Origin: Locusta migratoria
Lineage: Eukaryota > Arthropoda > Insecta > Orthoptera > Acrididae
Direction of reading: 5' to 3'
Length of the DNA: 64,000 bases
Assembly: GCA_026315105.1 (NCBI GenBank)
Contig: CM048748.1
Coordinates: 479,101,150 to 479,165,149 of the forward strand
In this document: positions 63,314 to 64,000 of the stretch, piece after piece
Numbering within the stretch: the stretch's first letter is position 1
How the letters are laid out: each line of letters opens with the position of its first letter
The notes under the pieces: model-generated
Told to the model about the DNA's origin: nothing
The model's database searches: none
Seen by the model: the letters and a program-made list of their open reading frames with translations, nothing else
Position numbers and translations under genes: made by a program

Positions 63314-64000
63314 ATGGAATGCAGTAGTTTCCAGCGTGCTTAAGCGACTACGCTGCCACCTGCCGGGCTGTCCCGGACTACGTACACCTTGCAGTTGTAG
63401 CGGGCGCGGCGCACAGCGCGCAGTTTGCGCGGCCGCTCCAGCGCCGCCTCTGACGCCAGGATAGCCTGCGCGGCGGCCGCAGTTTTATTCGCTCGCGGCA
63501 GATGCCGCAAGTGCGCACTTGAGGCAGTGAGCTGGCGGGGACTGCGATAAAACCGCGTACCCCGCGCCACTTCATGGCTCCCACCTCGTCTCTCACGCCG
63601 ACCCGCTCCCTGTGTCTGACCCACCCACCCACCCGTTTTTTTTACCTAGTGAAGCAAGACCTCAGAATAAAAGCGACAGAGCTGAATTCTCCTTTGACAT
63701 GACAAGTGCAGTTCTGCGATTCTTTCTCCCCCCTCCACCCTCACCATTCCTCGCTTACATCAACTGGTGTCGCCTTACAGGCTCACAAGAGAGAAGGGAG
63801 GGAAGTGGTTACCTGGGCGAGAAGCGTAAAAGATTTACAAAGGCCGTGTACAGTTGTTTACACTGCTGGTGTCTGGCACAGGCGGGCGATGGTGAGCTGT
63901 GCCACTCAGTCGGCAGCACTCCTTGTAGAGAGAATGTTCCCGTTCTCCACTCTAGGCTCCTCTGCCCGTTCACGTTCTTTGTTGTAACGCCTAATGATGG
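63314..64000. other. No gene; GC-rich block 63335-63600
   Basis: Overlapping ORFs on both strands in the GC-rich block are unrecognised. (CCCA)n-like 'cccacccacccaccc' lies at 63620-63634. The last 350 bp are mixed. A 93-codon ORF at 63706-63987 shows no domain and would need RNA evidence. Confidence 0.4.

Overview
This window looks like non-genic DNA from a large, repeat-swollen insect genome. An orthopteran of the locust or grasshopper kind is the best guess, but that rests on remembered repeat families and was not searched. The evidence is more than twenty copies of a tRNA-derived SINE with the tail words 'gggactgatgacc' and 'acaaacatttgaacattt', several other tRNA-headed SINEs, CR1-like and RTE-like LINE ends, and decayed Tc1/mariner transposons. 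I found no intact host gene, rRNA, functional tRNA, CRISPR array, operon or prokaryotic signal. Almost every open reading frame is a transposon remnant, a product of base composition, or a by-product of a satellite.

Layout. 0-9.4 kb: Tc1-like fragments, a GC-rich block, nested SINEs, a transposase N-terminus, a Penelope-like GIY-YIG endonuclease remnant, a CR1-like LINE and an RTE-like LINE, the last two each interrupted by a SINE. 9.50-13.15 kb: one 35-bp satellite of about 104 units with no stop codon in any plus-strand frame. 13.2-16.1 kb: transposase fragments, SINEs and an internally deleted mariner-like element. 16.1-20.3 kb: a 0.6-kb foldback element and a 1.0-kb element with inverted ends, a decayed cysteine-rich ORF and a 60-base A run. 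20.3-31.9 kb: SINEs, GC-rich islands, LINE ends, and a tandem array with a period near 147 bp. 32-36 kb: a second Tc1-like family and a full-length mariner-like element with long inverted ends. 36-47.8 kb: GC-rich islands, two full-length Tc1-like copies and LINE pieces. 47.8-58.3 kb: RTE-like LINEs, a second copy of an unclassified 0.5-kb repeat, a degenerate tandem array carrying CACGTG palindromes, and SINEs. 58.3-64 kb: three SINEs, a G18 tract, an inverted pair of tRNA-bearing repeats and the best-preserved Tc1-like copy.

How the parts relate. There is no gene network to describe. The sequence records successive insertions. SINEs carrying target-site duplications sit inside LINEs and inside other SINEs, and a mariner-like end sits inside an RTE-like LINE. 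Catalytic residues of the transposases and reverse transcriptases are mostly replaced (D to Y, N or H in Tc1 copies; FADD to FAKD or FAYD in LINEs), so nothing here looks able to mobilise itself. The parts most worth a second look are the 35-bp satellite, the 1.0-kb inverted-end element, the 147-bp array, the CACGTG array and the foldback element.
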